Below are positions 30,700 to 36,857 of a stretch of DNA of 36,857 bases, in pieces; within the stretch, counting starts at the first letter, position 1, and each line of letters opens with the position of its first letter. The notes beneath the pieces were generated by a model that saw nothing but the letters and a program-made list of their open reading frames with translations, did not search any database and was not told the DNA's origin. A program made the translations under genes and the position numbers. Source of the DNA: Lachnospiraceae bacterium (GTDB taxonomy: Bacteria > Bacillota > Clostridia > Lachnospirales > Lachnospiraceae); assembly GCA_017619615.1 (NCBI GenBank), contig JAFZRY010000006.1, positions 1-36,857 on the forward strand, read 5' to 3'.

Positions 30700-32070
30700 A
30701 TGGAATTATCGGTACAGGAGATCTGCCGCATCACGGACGGCACCCTGCTCTGCGGGGACGGCGGCGTCATGATCCGCCATCTGAGCTTTGACTCCCGGGA
30801 CATCCCGGAAGACTGCCTGTTCATCCCCACCATCGGCGCGCGCGTGGACGGCCACGATTTCATCGGCGGCGCGTTCGACAAAGGCGCGGCGGCGGCGCTG
30901 ACCTCGCGCGGCGATATCATCCGCCCGGACCGCCCCCACATCCGCGTGGCGGACACGCAGAAGGCCCTGGAGGCGCTGGGGTGCTATGCGCGCAGCCAAT
31001 TCCATGGCCCCGTCGTAGGCATTACCGGCAGCGTGGGCAAAACCACCACCCGGGAACTGACCAAGGCGGCTCTGGCCGCCGGCGGCAGCGTGACCGGCAC
31101 CGTGAAAAACATGAACAGCCAGATCGGCACGCCCGTCATCCTGTACCACATGGACCAGACCGCGGACCGCGCCGTCATGGAAATGGGCATCAGCGCGCCG
31201 GGCGAAATGAAGGACCTGGTGGCCCTGGTCCACCCGACCCTGGCCGTCGTGACCAATATCGGTGTGTCCCACATTGAATACCTGGGCAGCCGCGAAGGCA
31301 TCTGCGCCGAAAAAATGCACATCACGGACGAACTCGGGCCAGAAGCCTGGGCCGTCCTCAACGGCGACGAGCCGCTGCTCCGCGCCTACCGTGAAAAACT
31401 CCCCTGCCGCGTCCTGACCTACGGTCTGCAGAGCGGCAACGACCTGATCGCACGCGACATTCAGGAAGGCGACGGCGTCACCTTCACCGCCGTCTTTGAC
31501 AGCGCCGTGACCGGCTACCGCGAAGTCCCCGTGACCCTGCTCATCCCCGGCGTCCACAACGTCATGAACGCGCTGGCGGCTCTCGGCGCAGCCTTCGCCC
31601 TCGGCATCGATCCGGCCCTCGCCGCCCTCTCCATGGGCACCTTCAGCGGCTTCTCCCGCCGTCTCGAACGCAAGCTCCTCGGCGGCCTAACTCTGATCGA
31701 CGACTCTTACAACGCCAGCCCGCCCTCCATGAAAGCAGCCCTGTCCGTCCTGGACAAAGCTTCCGGCCATAAAAAGATCGCCCTCCTCGCGGACATGCTT
31801 GAACTGGGCGACAACGGCCCTGCGCTGCACCGCGAAGTAGGCGGATTCGCCGCCGGTCTCTCCGTCGACACCTTCATCCTCTTCGGCGAACTCGTCCGCG
31901 AAATGGCGCCGCCCCTCCGCGCCGCCGGCAAAAACGTCATCCTTTGCGATACCCGCGAAGAGGCCCTGCAGCAGGCCGTCAAAACCGCCAAAGCGGGCGA
32001 CGTGATGCTCCTCAAAGGCTCCAACAGCATGGGCCTGGACAAGATCGCCGCCGCCCTGCCGGAATTCTGA
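30700..32070 (+). CDS. murF: UDP-N-acetylmuramoyl-tripeptide--D-alanyl-D-alanine ligase MurF
   Basis: 456-residue cytoplasmic ligase that adds D-Ala-D-Ala to the UDP-MurNAc-tripeptide in the last cytosolic step of peptidoglycan precursor synthesis. The N-terminal substrate domain has FDSRDIPEDCLFIP, the central ATPase domain has GSVGKTTT (110-117) and KNMNSQIGTP, EMGISAPGEM and TNIGVSHIEYLGSREGI follow, and the C-terminal domain has IDDSYNASPPSMKAAL and LADMLELGD. All are MurF-specific. The start has AAGAAAGGA upstream and lies 60 bases after ftsK. The rest of the mur/dcw cluster is not adjacent. Confidence 0.95.
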   Translation: MELSVQEICRITDGTLLCGDGGVMIRHLSFDSRDIPEDCLFIPTIGARVDGHDFIGGAFDKGAAAALTSRGDIIRPDRPHIRVADTQKALEALGCYARSQFHGPVVGITGSVGKTTTRELTKAALAAGGSVTGTVKNMNSQIGTPVILYHMDQTADRAVMEMGISAPGEMKDLVALVHPTLAVVTNIGVSHIEYLGSREGICAEKMHITDELGPEAWAVLNGDEPLLRAYREKLPCRVLTYGLQSGNDLIARDIQEGDGVTFTAVFDSAVTGYREVPVTLLIPGVHNVMNALAALGAAFALGIDPALAALSMGTFSGFSRRLERKLLGGLTLIDDSYNASPPSMKAALSVLDKASGHKKIALLADMLELGDNGPALHREVGGFAAGLSVDTFILFGELVREMAPPLRAAGKNVILCDTREEALQQAVKTAKAGDVMLLKGSNSMGLDKIAAALPEF

Positions 32071-32087
32071 TCCGAAAGAGAGTACAA

Positions 32088-34067
32088 TTGCCTTTATACG
32101 CCGATATTATCGTGAACATATCCGTTTCCTCCCTGGACCGCACCTTCCAGTACCTGGTCCCCGAGGAAATGGCGGACACTATCCGCCCGGGCTCCCGGGT
32201 GGATATTCCTTTTGGCACCCGGACCGTCAGCGGCTACGTCGTCAGCCTGGGTGACACCCCCCTGCTGGAACCTGTGAAGATCAAATCCATCCTCGGCTAT
32301 GCTCCGAAAGGCGTCACTCTGGAAGACCGCGCTATGGCCCTCGCCGCCTGGATGCGCGAGCGCTACGGCTGCACCATGAACCAGGCGCTGGCCACGGTCC
32401 TCCCCGCCAAAAAAGCCGTGCGGAAGGGCCGCGCCAAGCTCCCCGCCCCGGCCTGGGAAGGCCTGGAAATGCTGCCGCCCGCCCCGCTGAACGAGGCGCA
32501 GACCCGCGCGGCGCAGGGCATCGAAGCAGAACTGGCCGGCCAAAACCGCCCGGTCCTCCTCCACGGCATCACCGGCAGCGGCAAGACGGAAGTCTACATG
32601 GCCGTCATGGAAAAAGTCATGGCCGCCGGTAAACAGGTCATCCTCCTGATCCCGGAGATCTCCCTGACCTACCAGAACGTCCGCCGCTTCTACCAACGCT
32701 TCGGCGACCGCATCGGCCTGATCCACTCCCGCCAGTCCCAGGGCGAAAAATACGAGACCGTGGAAAAAGCGCGGAAAGGCGAGCTGTCCCTTGTCATCGG
32801 CCCGCGCTCGGCTCTCTTCACGCCATTCCCGGACCTCGGCCTGATCGTCATCGACGAAGAACACGACGACAGCTATTTCAGCGAGACATCGCCCCGCTAT
32901 CACAGCGTGGAAGTGGCGGAAAAACTCGCGCAGCTTTGCGGCGCCGGCCTGATCCTAGGCAGCGCCACGCCTTCGCTGGACAGCTATTATAAAACGCAGT
33001 CCGGCGCGTACCGCCTGGAAAAACTGGAAGCCCGCGCCGTGGAAAACAGCACGCTCCCCCGCGTGGAAGTCGTGGACCTGCGCCGCGAAATGAAGGAAGG
33101 CAACAAAAGCATCTTCAGCCGCAGCCTGAAAAGCAAGATGGAAGAGCGCCTGGCGAAAAAAGAGCAGATCATCCTGTTCCTGAACCGCCGCGGCTTCGCC
33201 GGCTTCGTGTCCTGCCGCTCCTGCGGCAAGCCGCTGATCTGCCCGCACTGCGACGTCAGCCTGACCCTGCACCGCGGCGCGCAGCTCAAATGCCATTATT
33301 GCGGCTATCAGATCCCCGCGCCGCAGACCTGCCCGTCCTGCGGCTCCCCCTACATCGCCGCCTTCGGCACCGGCACCCAGAAAGTGGAGGGCCTCATCGA
33401 AAAGACCTTTCCCGGCGCGAAAGTCCTGCGCATGGACGCGGATACCACGAAAGGCAAGGAAGGCCACAGCCGCATCCTGTCCGCCTTCGCGCGCGGCGGT
33501 GCGGATATCCTGCTCGGCACGCAGATGATCGTCAAGGGCCACGATTTCCCCAAGGTCTCCCTGGTCGGTATCCTGGCCGCGGATATCTCGCTGTACCGTG
33601 AAGACTACCGCGCTGCGGAGCAGACCTTCGAGCTCCTGACCCAGGCCGCGGGCCGCGCGGGCCGCGCCGGCCTCCCCGGCGAAGTCGTGATCCAGACATA
33701 CCAGCCGGACCATTACGCGGTGGAAGCCGCCGCCCGCCAGGACTACGAAAACTTCTACCGTGAGGAGATCGTCCGCCGCCAGCTCTTGCATTATCCGCCC
33801 TCCGGCGGTATGCTGGAAGTGCTGGTGAGCGGCCTCGAAGAAGCGGAGAACACCGCGCTGGCGGAATCGCTCGCGGAAGACATCCGCCGCCGCTACGGCC
33901 CGGACGGCGCCGACGTCATCGGCCCTGCCCCGCATTTCCGGGGCAAAGTCCAGGACGTCTACCGCCAGGTCCTGCTGATCAAACACCCGGACCGCACCCT
34001 GCTCCTGCAGATTGCCGCCCGCCTCCGGGAAGAAGGGAACATCCGCGTGCAGTCCGACCTGCACTGA
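32088..34067 (+). CDS. priA: Primosomal replication-restart helicase PriA
   Basis: About 659-residue helicase that reloads the replisome at stalled forks. The N-terminal 3'-DNA-binding domain starts directly (YADIIVNISVSSLDRTFQY). Walker A is GITGSGKT (160-167), Walker B is DEEHDDSYF. Eight zinc cysteines come as four CxxC pairs (CRSC, CPHC, CHYC, CPSC). GTGTQKVEG and LLTQAAGRAGRAG complete the helicase core. The start is a TTG at 32088 with a weak GAAAGAGAG site; the frame is open further upstream inside murF, but the protein homology begins here. Walker A lies about 65 residues earlier than in E. coli PriA, so the winged-helix domain between the DNA-binding and helicase domains is strongly reduced. 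Confidence 0.93.
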   Translation: MPLYADIIVNISVSSLDRTFQYLVPEEMADTIRPGSRVDIPFGTRTVSGYVVSLGDTPLLEPVKIKSILGYAPKGVTLEDRAMALAAWMRERYGCTMNQALATVLPAKKAVRKGRAKLPAPAWEGLEMLPPAPLNEAQTRAAQGIEAELAGQNRPVLLHGITGSGKTEVYMAVMEKVMAAGKQVILLIPEISLTYQNVRRFYQRFGDRIGLIHSRQSQGEKYETVEKARKGELSLVIGPRSALFTPFPDLGLIVIDEEHDDSYFSETSPRYHSVEVAEKLAQLCGAGLILGSATPSLDSYYKTQSGAYRLEKLEARAVENSTLPRVEVVDLRREMKEGNKSIFSRSLKSKMEERLAKKEQIILFLNRRGFAGFVSCRSCGKPLICPHCDVSLTLHRGAQLKCHYCGYQIPAPQTCPSCGSPYIAAFGTGTQKVEGLIEKTFPGAKVLRMDADTTKGKEGHSRILSAFARGGADILLGTQMIVKGHDFPKVSLVGILAADISLYREDYRAAEQTFELLTQAAGRAGRAGLPGEVVIQTYQPDHYAVEAAARQDYENFYREEIVRRQLLHYPPSGGMLEVLVSGLEEAENTALAESLAEDIRRRYGPDGADVIGPAPHFRGKVQDVYRQVLLIKHPDRTLLLQIAARLREEGNIRVQSDLH

Positions 34068-34088
34068 CGCATAGAAGAGGAGAGTAAA

Positions 34089-34586
34089 ATGAGCATCCGC
34101 AACATCCGCGTATTGGAAGAAGACGAGATCCTGCGCAAGACCGCCAAGCCCGTCAAAGAAATGACCGCCCGCACCTTCACCCTGATCCAGGACATGAAGG
34201 AGACCATGTACGCCGCCAACGGCGTGGGCCTGGCCGCCCCCCAGGTGGGCGTCCTGAAGCGCATCTTCGTCGTGGACTGCGACCAGGAAGACGGCCGGCA
34301 GAACCCCATCGTCTTCATCAACCCGGAGATCCTGGAACAGAGCGAAGAGACCGTCACCGACAACGAAGGCTGCCTGAGCGTGCCCAACCGCCACGCCCTG
34401 GTCACGCGCCCGGAGAAAGTGAAAGTCACCGCCCTGAACGAGCAGATGGAGCCCTTCACCCTGGAAGCCGAAGGCCTGCTGGCCCGCTGCATCTGCCACG
34501 AAAACGATCACTTGAACGGCGTCATGTATGTGGACAAGGCCGAAGGACCCGTGGAGCAGAACACGAAGGAGAACGGCTGGGCGTAA
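34089..34586 (+). CDS. def: Peptide deformylase
   Basis: 165-residue metal hydrolase that removes the formyl group from nascent proteins. All three signature motifs are present: GVGLAAPQVG (45-54), EGCLS (93-97, metal ligand C95) and HENDH (H137, E138, H141). GAGGAGAG precedes the ATG. It follows priA by 21 bases. In many Firmicutes fmt comes next; here the strand changes and no fmt is seen. The C-terminal tail (VEQNTKENGWA) is ordinary. Confidence 0.96.
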   Translation: MSIRNIRVLEEDEILRKTAKPVKEMTARTFTLIQDMKETMYAANGVGLAAPQVGVLKRIFVVDCDQEDGRQNPIVFINPEILEQSEETVTDNEGCLSVPNRHALVTRPEKVKVTALNEQMEPFTLEAEGLLARCICHENDHLNGVMYVDKAEGPVEQNTKENGWA

Positions 34587-34643
34587 GGCAGAGAGCAGGC
34601 CCGGCATCTCCCGGCGCACCGAACACCGGCACACCGGACGCGG

Positions 34644-35102
34644 TCAGAAACCGCCCCCGGTCAGCCGCAGCAGCATCACGCAGACGCCCGCCCCGGCCAG
34701 CGCCGGCCCCAGCGGCAGTTTACGCTTATCCGGCCACACCGCAAACGTCGCCAGAATATACACGCACGCGATCCCGCCCCACAGCGGGACCATCCGATAT
34801 TCCACTTGCAGCAGAAGAGCGAAGACCAGCTTGACGTCCCCGCCGCCCGCTGCAAGCCTTCCCTCCGCGTGACGCGTCCGTGCTGTCGCCAGATCCGCCG
34901 CCGCCAGCAGCCCGCAAAACACGACCGCCGCCGCCAGACTCGCCGCCCACTCCGCCGGCTCCGCTATCACCCTCACCAGCGAACATGCCGCCAGCCCCCA
35001 GTTTTCCTCCGCCGGGATCCGCAGCGCCTCTGCATCCTCCCGCGCGATCCGCCCCAGCAGAAAAACCGCCGCGGCCATATAAAAAACCTGCAAAAAAACC
35101 AT
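34644..35102 (-). CDS. A24-family prepilin peptidase-like membrane protease
   Basis: 152-residue aspartic membrane protease of the type IV prepilin peptidase class, in a short form without the N-terminal methylase domain. The two catalytic aspartates expected of the family are in REDAEALRIPAE (first) and GGGDVKLV (second). About five hydrophobic helices. GAGGTG precedes the ATG at 35102. It is a single gene, convergent with def and divergent from infC, and no pilin, pilus ATPase or Tad gene is near, so its substrates are encoded elsewhere. Confidence 0.88.
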   Translation of the reverse strand: MVFLQVFYMAAAVFLLGRIAREDAEALRIPAEENWGLAACSLVRVIAEPAEWAASLAAAVVFCGLLAAADLATARTRHAEGRLAAGGGDVKLVFALLLQVEYRMVPLWGGIACVYILATFAVWPDKRKLPLGPALAGAGVCVMLLRLTGGGF

Positions 35103-35121
35103 ATTTCACCTCAAAAAACGA

Positions 35122-35150
35122 TTGACAAGACTGCCATTCGGTGCTAATAT
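35122..35150 (+). promoter_or_regulatory. Strong SigA promoter of infC-rpmI-rplT
   Basis: TTGACA (35122-35127), 17-base spacer, TAATAT (35145-35150). Transcription would start near 35157, giving a 5' leader of about 135 bases before infC. Confidence 0.85.
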
Positions 35151-35156
35151 ACCTTC

Positions 35157-35291
35157 GCAATTAATTCAAAGCAGAGTATTCGCTCTCACCTGATCATCCG
35201 GATATGCATCAGGTCAAGGTTTCGGGAGGAGCCCGGGGAGTGGATAGCATGCTGTCCGCTTTTTTTTGTGGAGAACACGAGGAGGTACACC
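35157..35291 (+). promoter_or_regulatory. infC operon leader with internal terminator (attenuator)
   Basis: The leader holds a small hairpin AGAG-TATTCG-CTCT (35173-35186), a second one ACCTGAT/ATCAGGT (35188-35214), a G-rich segment (35223-35240), then a terminator stem and T run (35239-35267) before the ribosome site. In other Firmicutes the leader of this operon is controlled by binding of ribosomal protein L20, or senses IF3 level. The layout here fits such feedback attenuation; which ligand acts is inference. Confidence 0.75.
35239..35267 (+). terminator. Leader terminator upstream of infC
   Basis: AGTGGATAGC (35239-35248) pairs with GCTGTCCGCT (35251-35260) with two G-U pairs, followed by eight T. 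It lies between promoter and infC, so it must be bypassed for expression. Confidence 0.82.
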
Positions 35292-35801
35292 ATCGCAAGC
35301 GAATTATTGATCAATGATCAGATCAAAGACAAGGAACTTCGTCTTATCGGAAGTCACGGCCAGCAGATCGGCATCGTGAGCCTGGCGGAAGCCCTGCGCC
35401 ATGCCGAGGAAGAGGAACTGGACCTGGTGCTCATCGCGCCGCAGGCCAAGCCCCCGGTGGCCAAGATCATCGATTACAGCAAGTATCGCTATGAAATGAT
35501 GCGCAAAGAGCGCGAAGCCAAAAAGAAGCAGAAGACCGTCGAACTCAAGGAAGTGCGTCTCTCGCCCAACATTGACGACAACGATCTGAACACCAAAGCT
35601 TCCGCGGCCCGCCGTTTCCTGGAAAAAGGAAACAAGGTCAAGGTGTCGCTGCGCTTCCGCGGCCGGGAAATGAGCCACATGAACGAGACCCGCCGCGTCC
35701 TGGACGACTTCGTCGCGCAGCTGAGCGACATCGCGGTGGTGGACAAGCCTTCCAAAATGGAAGGCCGGAGCCTGACCGTTGTACTCAACCCAAAGAAGTA
35801 A
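35292..35801 (+). CDS. infC: Translation initiation factor IF-3 (ATC start)
   Basis: 169-residue IF-3, which keeps 30S and 50S subunits apart and checks the start codon. N-domain ELLINDQIKDKELRLIG, linker rich in Lys (REAKKKQKTVELKEVRL) and C-domain KVKVSLRFRGREMSH are all typical. The start codon is ATC at 35292, six bases after a perfect AGGAGG (35280-35285), giving I(M)ASELLINDQ, which matches the normal IF-3 N terminus. An in-frame GTG at 35268 lies beside the terminator T run without a ribosome site and is rejected. Non-standard AUU/AUC starts are a known feature of infC and let IF-3 repress its own translation. Confidence 0.95.
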   Translation: MASELLINDQIKDKELRLIGSHGQQIGIVSLAEALRHAEEEELDLVLIAPQAKPPVAKIIDYSKYRYEMMRKEREAKKKQKTVELKEVRLSPNIDDNDLNTKASAARRFLEKGNKVKVSLRFRGREMSHMNETRRVLDDFVAQLSDIAVVDKPSKMEGRSLTVVLNPKK

Positions 35802-35823
35802 AATATTTTAGGAGGACATAGAA

Positions 35824-36018
35824 ATGCCGAAGATGAAGACCAAGAGAGCGGCTGCCAAGCGCTTTCACAAAACCGGTACCGGCCAGCTGAAAAGAATGAA
35901 GGCTTACAAGAGCCACATTTTAACAAAGAAGTCGACCAAGCGCAAGAGAAATTTACGGAAAGCCACCATTACCGACCCGACGAACGCGAAGGTAATGCAG
36001 CGCATTCTGCCCTACTAA
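35824..36018 (+). CDS. rpmI: Ribosomal protein bL35
   Basis: 64-residue basic large-subunit protein ([20 protein letters not shown], then [17 protein letters not shown]), full length for the family. TAGGAGGACATAGAA precedes the ATG. Second gene of infC-rpmI-rplT. Confidence 0.98.
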   Translation: MPKMKTKRAAAKRFHKTGTGQLKRMKAYKSHILTKKSTKRKRNLRKATITDPTNAKVMQRILPY

Positions 36019-36036
36019 AGAAGGAGGTCGAGTAAA

Positions 36037-36396
36037 ATGGCAAGAATCAAAGGCGGCTTAGGCGCCAAGAAAAGACATAATCGCGTATTAAAACTGGCCA
36101 AGGGCTACCGCGGCGCCCGCAGCAAACAGTACCGCATCGCCAAGCAGACGGTCATGAAGGCCCTCAGCACGGCTTATTCCGGCCGCAAGCAGAAGAAGCG
36201 CCAGTACCGCTCCCTGTGGATCGCCCGCATCAACGCGGCGGCCCGCATGAACGGCCTGTCCTACAGCCGTCTGATGCACGGCTTAAAGCTCGCTGACGTC
36301 GTACTGAACCGCAAGGTCCTCGCCGACCTGGCCGTGAACGATGCCGCAGGCTTCGCCGAACTGGCCGAACTGGCCAAGGCGAAACTGGCCTCCTGA
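36037..36396 (+). CDS. rplT: Ribosomal protein bL20
   Basis: 119-residue large-subunit assembly protein that binds 23S rRNA and, in bacilli, represses this operon through the leader [42 protein letters not shown] and [19 protein letters not shown] are family-typical. AAGGAGG precedes the ATG. It lies 18 bases after rpmI and closes the operon. Confidence 0.98.
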   Translation: MARIKGGLGAKKRHNRVLKLAKGYRGARSKQYRIAKQTVMKALSTAYSGRKQKKRQYRSLWIARINAAARMNGLSYSRLMHGLKLADVVLNRKVLADLAVNDAAGFAELAELAKAKLAS

Positions 36397-36409
36397 TGTT
36401 CCCGGAAGA

Positions 36410-36439
36410 TTCGGGGCGGGTTTCCCGATCCGCCCCGAA
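36410..36439 (+). other. GC-rich hairpin after rplT without T run
   Basis: TTCGGGGCGG (36410-36419) pairs with CCGCCCCGAA (36430-36439), followed by AAAACTCCC rather than T. It is a stable 3' structure for the operon transcript; termination by it alone is doubtful. Confidence 0.6.
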
Positions 36440-36457
36440 AAACTCCCAAAACAACAC

Positions 36458-36486
36458 TTGACAAACATCTGTCCTTGTGATATTCT
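36458..36486 (+). promoter_or_regulatory. tRNA-Pro promoter
   Basis: TTGACA (36458-36463), 17-base spacer, TATTCT (36481-36486), ending 10 bases before the tRNA. Confidence 0.75.
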
Positions 36487-36496
36487 GTTTTCGCTT

Positions 36497-36570
36497 CGGA
36501 GCGTGGCTCAGTTTGGTAGAGCGTCCGGTTAGGGACCGGGAGGTCGCAGGTTCGAATCCTGTCGCCCCGA
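36497..36570 (+). tRNA. tRNA-Pro with anticodon AGG
   Basis: Cloverleaf: acceptor CGGAGCG/CGCCCCG (36497-36503 / 36563-36569), D arm GCTC/GAGC, anticodon stem TCCGG/CCGGG around loop TTAGGGA with anticodon AGG at 36531-36533, T arm GCAGG-TTCGAAT-CCTGT, discriminator A. The body resembles Firmicutes tRNA-Pro (GTGGCTCAGTTTGGTAGAGC). Two oddities: position 34 is A, and acceptor pair 4:69 is an A-C mismatch. The CCA end is not encoded. It may be functional with inosine at 34 or be degenerating. Confidence 0.85.
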
Positions 36571-36572
36571 CT

Positions 36573-36597
36573 ATCCTACGACGAGTAGGATTTTTTT
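36573..36597 (+). terminator. Terminator after tRNA-Pro
   Basis: ATCCTAC-GACGA-GTAGGAT (36573-36591), followed by a run of T to 36597. Confidence 0.88.
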
Positions 36598-36634
36598 ATA
36601 GACAGGGCTGTGCCGCAACGGCAGGCCTGCACAG

Positions 36635-36708
36635 GTGCCTGTAGCTCAGCAGGATAGAGCAACGGCCTTCTAAGCCGTGTGTCGGGGGTTCGAATCCCTT
36701 CAGGCACG
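36635..36708 (+). tRNA. tRNA-Arg with anticodon TCT
   Basis: Acceptor GTGCCTG/CAGGCAC (36635-36641 / 36701-36707), D arm GCTC/GAGC, anticodon stem ACGGC/GCCGT around loop CTTCTAA with anticodon TCT at 36669-36671, T arm GGGGG-TTCGAAT-CCCTT with two G-U pairs, discriminator G. CCA is not encoded. The 36599-36634 spacer holds the palindrome GCAGGCCTGC (36621-36630) and no clear promoter. Confidence 0.93.
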
Positions 36709-36717
36709 TTTTTTGTG

Positions 36718-36784
36718 GGAATCGCTGACCATCAAAATATGACGATATAGCGTCATTTTTGATGATGTGCGATTCCTTTTTTTT
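36718..36784 (+). terminator. Long hairpin terminator after tRNA-Arg
   Basis: Outer stem GGAATCGC (36718-36725) / GCGATTCC (36769-36776) encloses an inner stem CATCAAAATATGACG / CGTCATTTTTGATG with one bulged base, followed by eight T. Much longer than the other terminators here. Confidence 0.8.
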
Positions 36785-36857
36785 ATGCTCATTTCAGAGG
36801 GGTCAATAACAAACTCAATAAAACACATGCGATGACTTATTGAGGGGCGGAGAAGCC
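36785..36857. other. AT-rich end of window, no gene seen
   Basis: Contains the perfect inverted repeat CTCAATAA (36814-36821) / TTATTGAG (36837-36844). A short open frame runs on the minus strand, but nothing recognisable is coded. The sequence is clearly less GC-rich than the rest of the window. Confidence 0.5.

Noticed and set aside
32955-34634. 559-codon minus-strand frame opposite priA and def
   Set aside because: Antisense shadow; no homology recognised and no ribosome site.
35268-35291. GTG 35268 as start of infC
   Set aside because: It adjoins the terminator T run without a Shine-Dalgarno sequence; the ATC at 35292 has AGGAGG at six bases and gives the normal N terminus.
36709-36857. 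Short minus-strand frame at the window edge
   Set aside because: About 50 codons without recognisable features, running through the tRNA-Arg terminator hairpin.

Overview
The window looks like a piece of a high-GC, strictly anaerobic member of the Clostridia (Bacillota). The basis is Clostridia-type gene families (EFR1-like ferredoxin, fused flavodiiron protein, rubrerythrin, DegV, LarC, AmmeMemoRadiSam, ECF S component), strong AGGAGG ribosome sites with some GTG/TTG starts, infC-rpmI-rplT with an attenuator-like leader, and tRNA genes without an encoded CCA. No rRNA is present, so the assignment is by family resemblance only. The window is almost fully coding. No CRISPR array, insertion sequence, phage gene or rRNA was seen, and no gene-free stretch exceeds about 270 bases.

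Layout. 1-1807: 3' two thirds of clpB. 1919-4567 (minus): EFR1-type flavodoxin/ferredoxin protein followed by a four-domain flavodiiron-rubredoxin protein, an oxygen/NO defence pair. 4715-7451 (plus): tldD-tldE protease pair, divergent from the previous operon. 7496-10162 (minus): MoxR ATPase, VWA protein and LUD-domain protein in one operon. 10436-14809 (plus): rubrerythrin, DegV, LarC, ECF S component and a GH5 lipoprotein, closely packed. 14948-17101 (plus): a Zn/Cd/Pb-type P1B ATPase with its own promoter and an ArsR/SmtB-like operator. 17216-19960 (minus): NimA-like flavoprotein, fused Memo-AMMECR1 protein and radical SAM enzyme (a complete AmmeMemoRadiSam set). 20141-25651 (plus): maf, M28 peptidase, pgsB, pgsC and two PgsW-like paralogues, all overlapping or nearly so. 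25801-27129 (minus): lipoprotein serpin. 27391-34586 (plus): ftsK/spoIIIE, murF, priA, def. 34644-35102 (minus): orphan A24 prepilin peptidase. 35122-36396 (plus): infC-rpmI-rplT behind a structured leader. 36497-36708: tRNA-Pro(AGG) and tRNA-Arg(TCT), each followed by a terminator.

How the parts relate. Several units point to anaerobic stress protection (flavodiiron protein, rubrerythrin, ClpB) and to cell-surface functions (poly-gamma-glutamate-type genes, serpin, GH5 lipoprotein, MurF). The features most worth a second look are the complete but biochemically unassigned AmmeMemoRadiSam operon, the pgsB-pgsC-pgsW-pgsW cluster without a pgsA, the tRNA-Pro with an A34 anticodon, the ATC start of infC behind a terminator-containing leader, the SmtB-like operator before a metal ATPase with a His/Asp-rich N terminus, and a family of small hairpins ending in CCCCTACG that sits between operons throughout the window.
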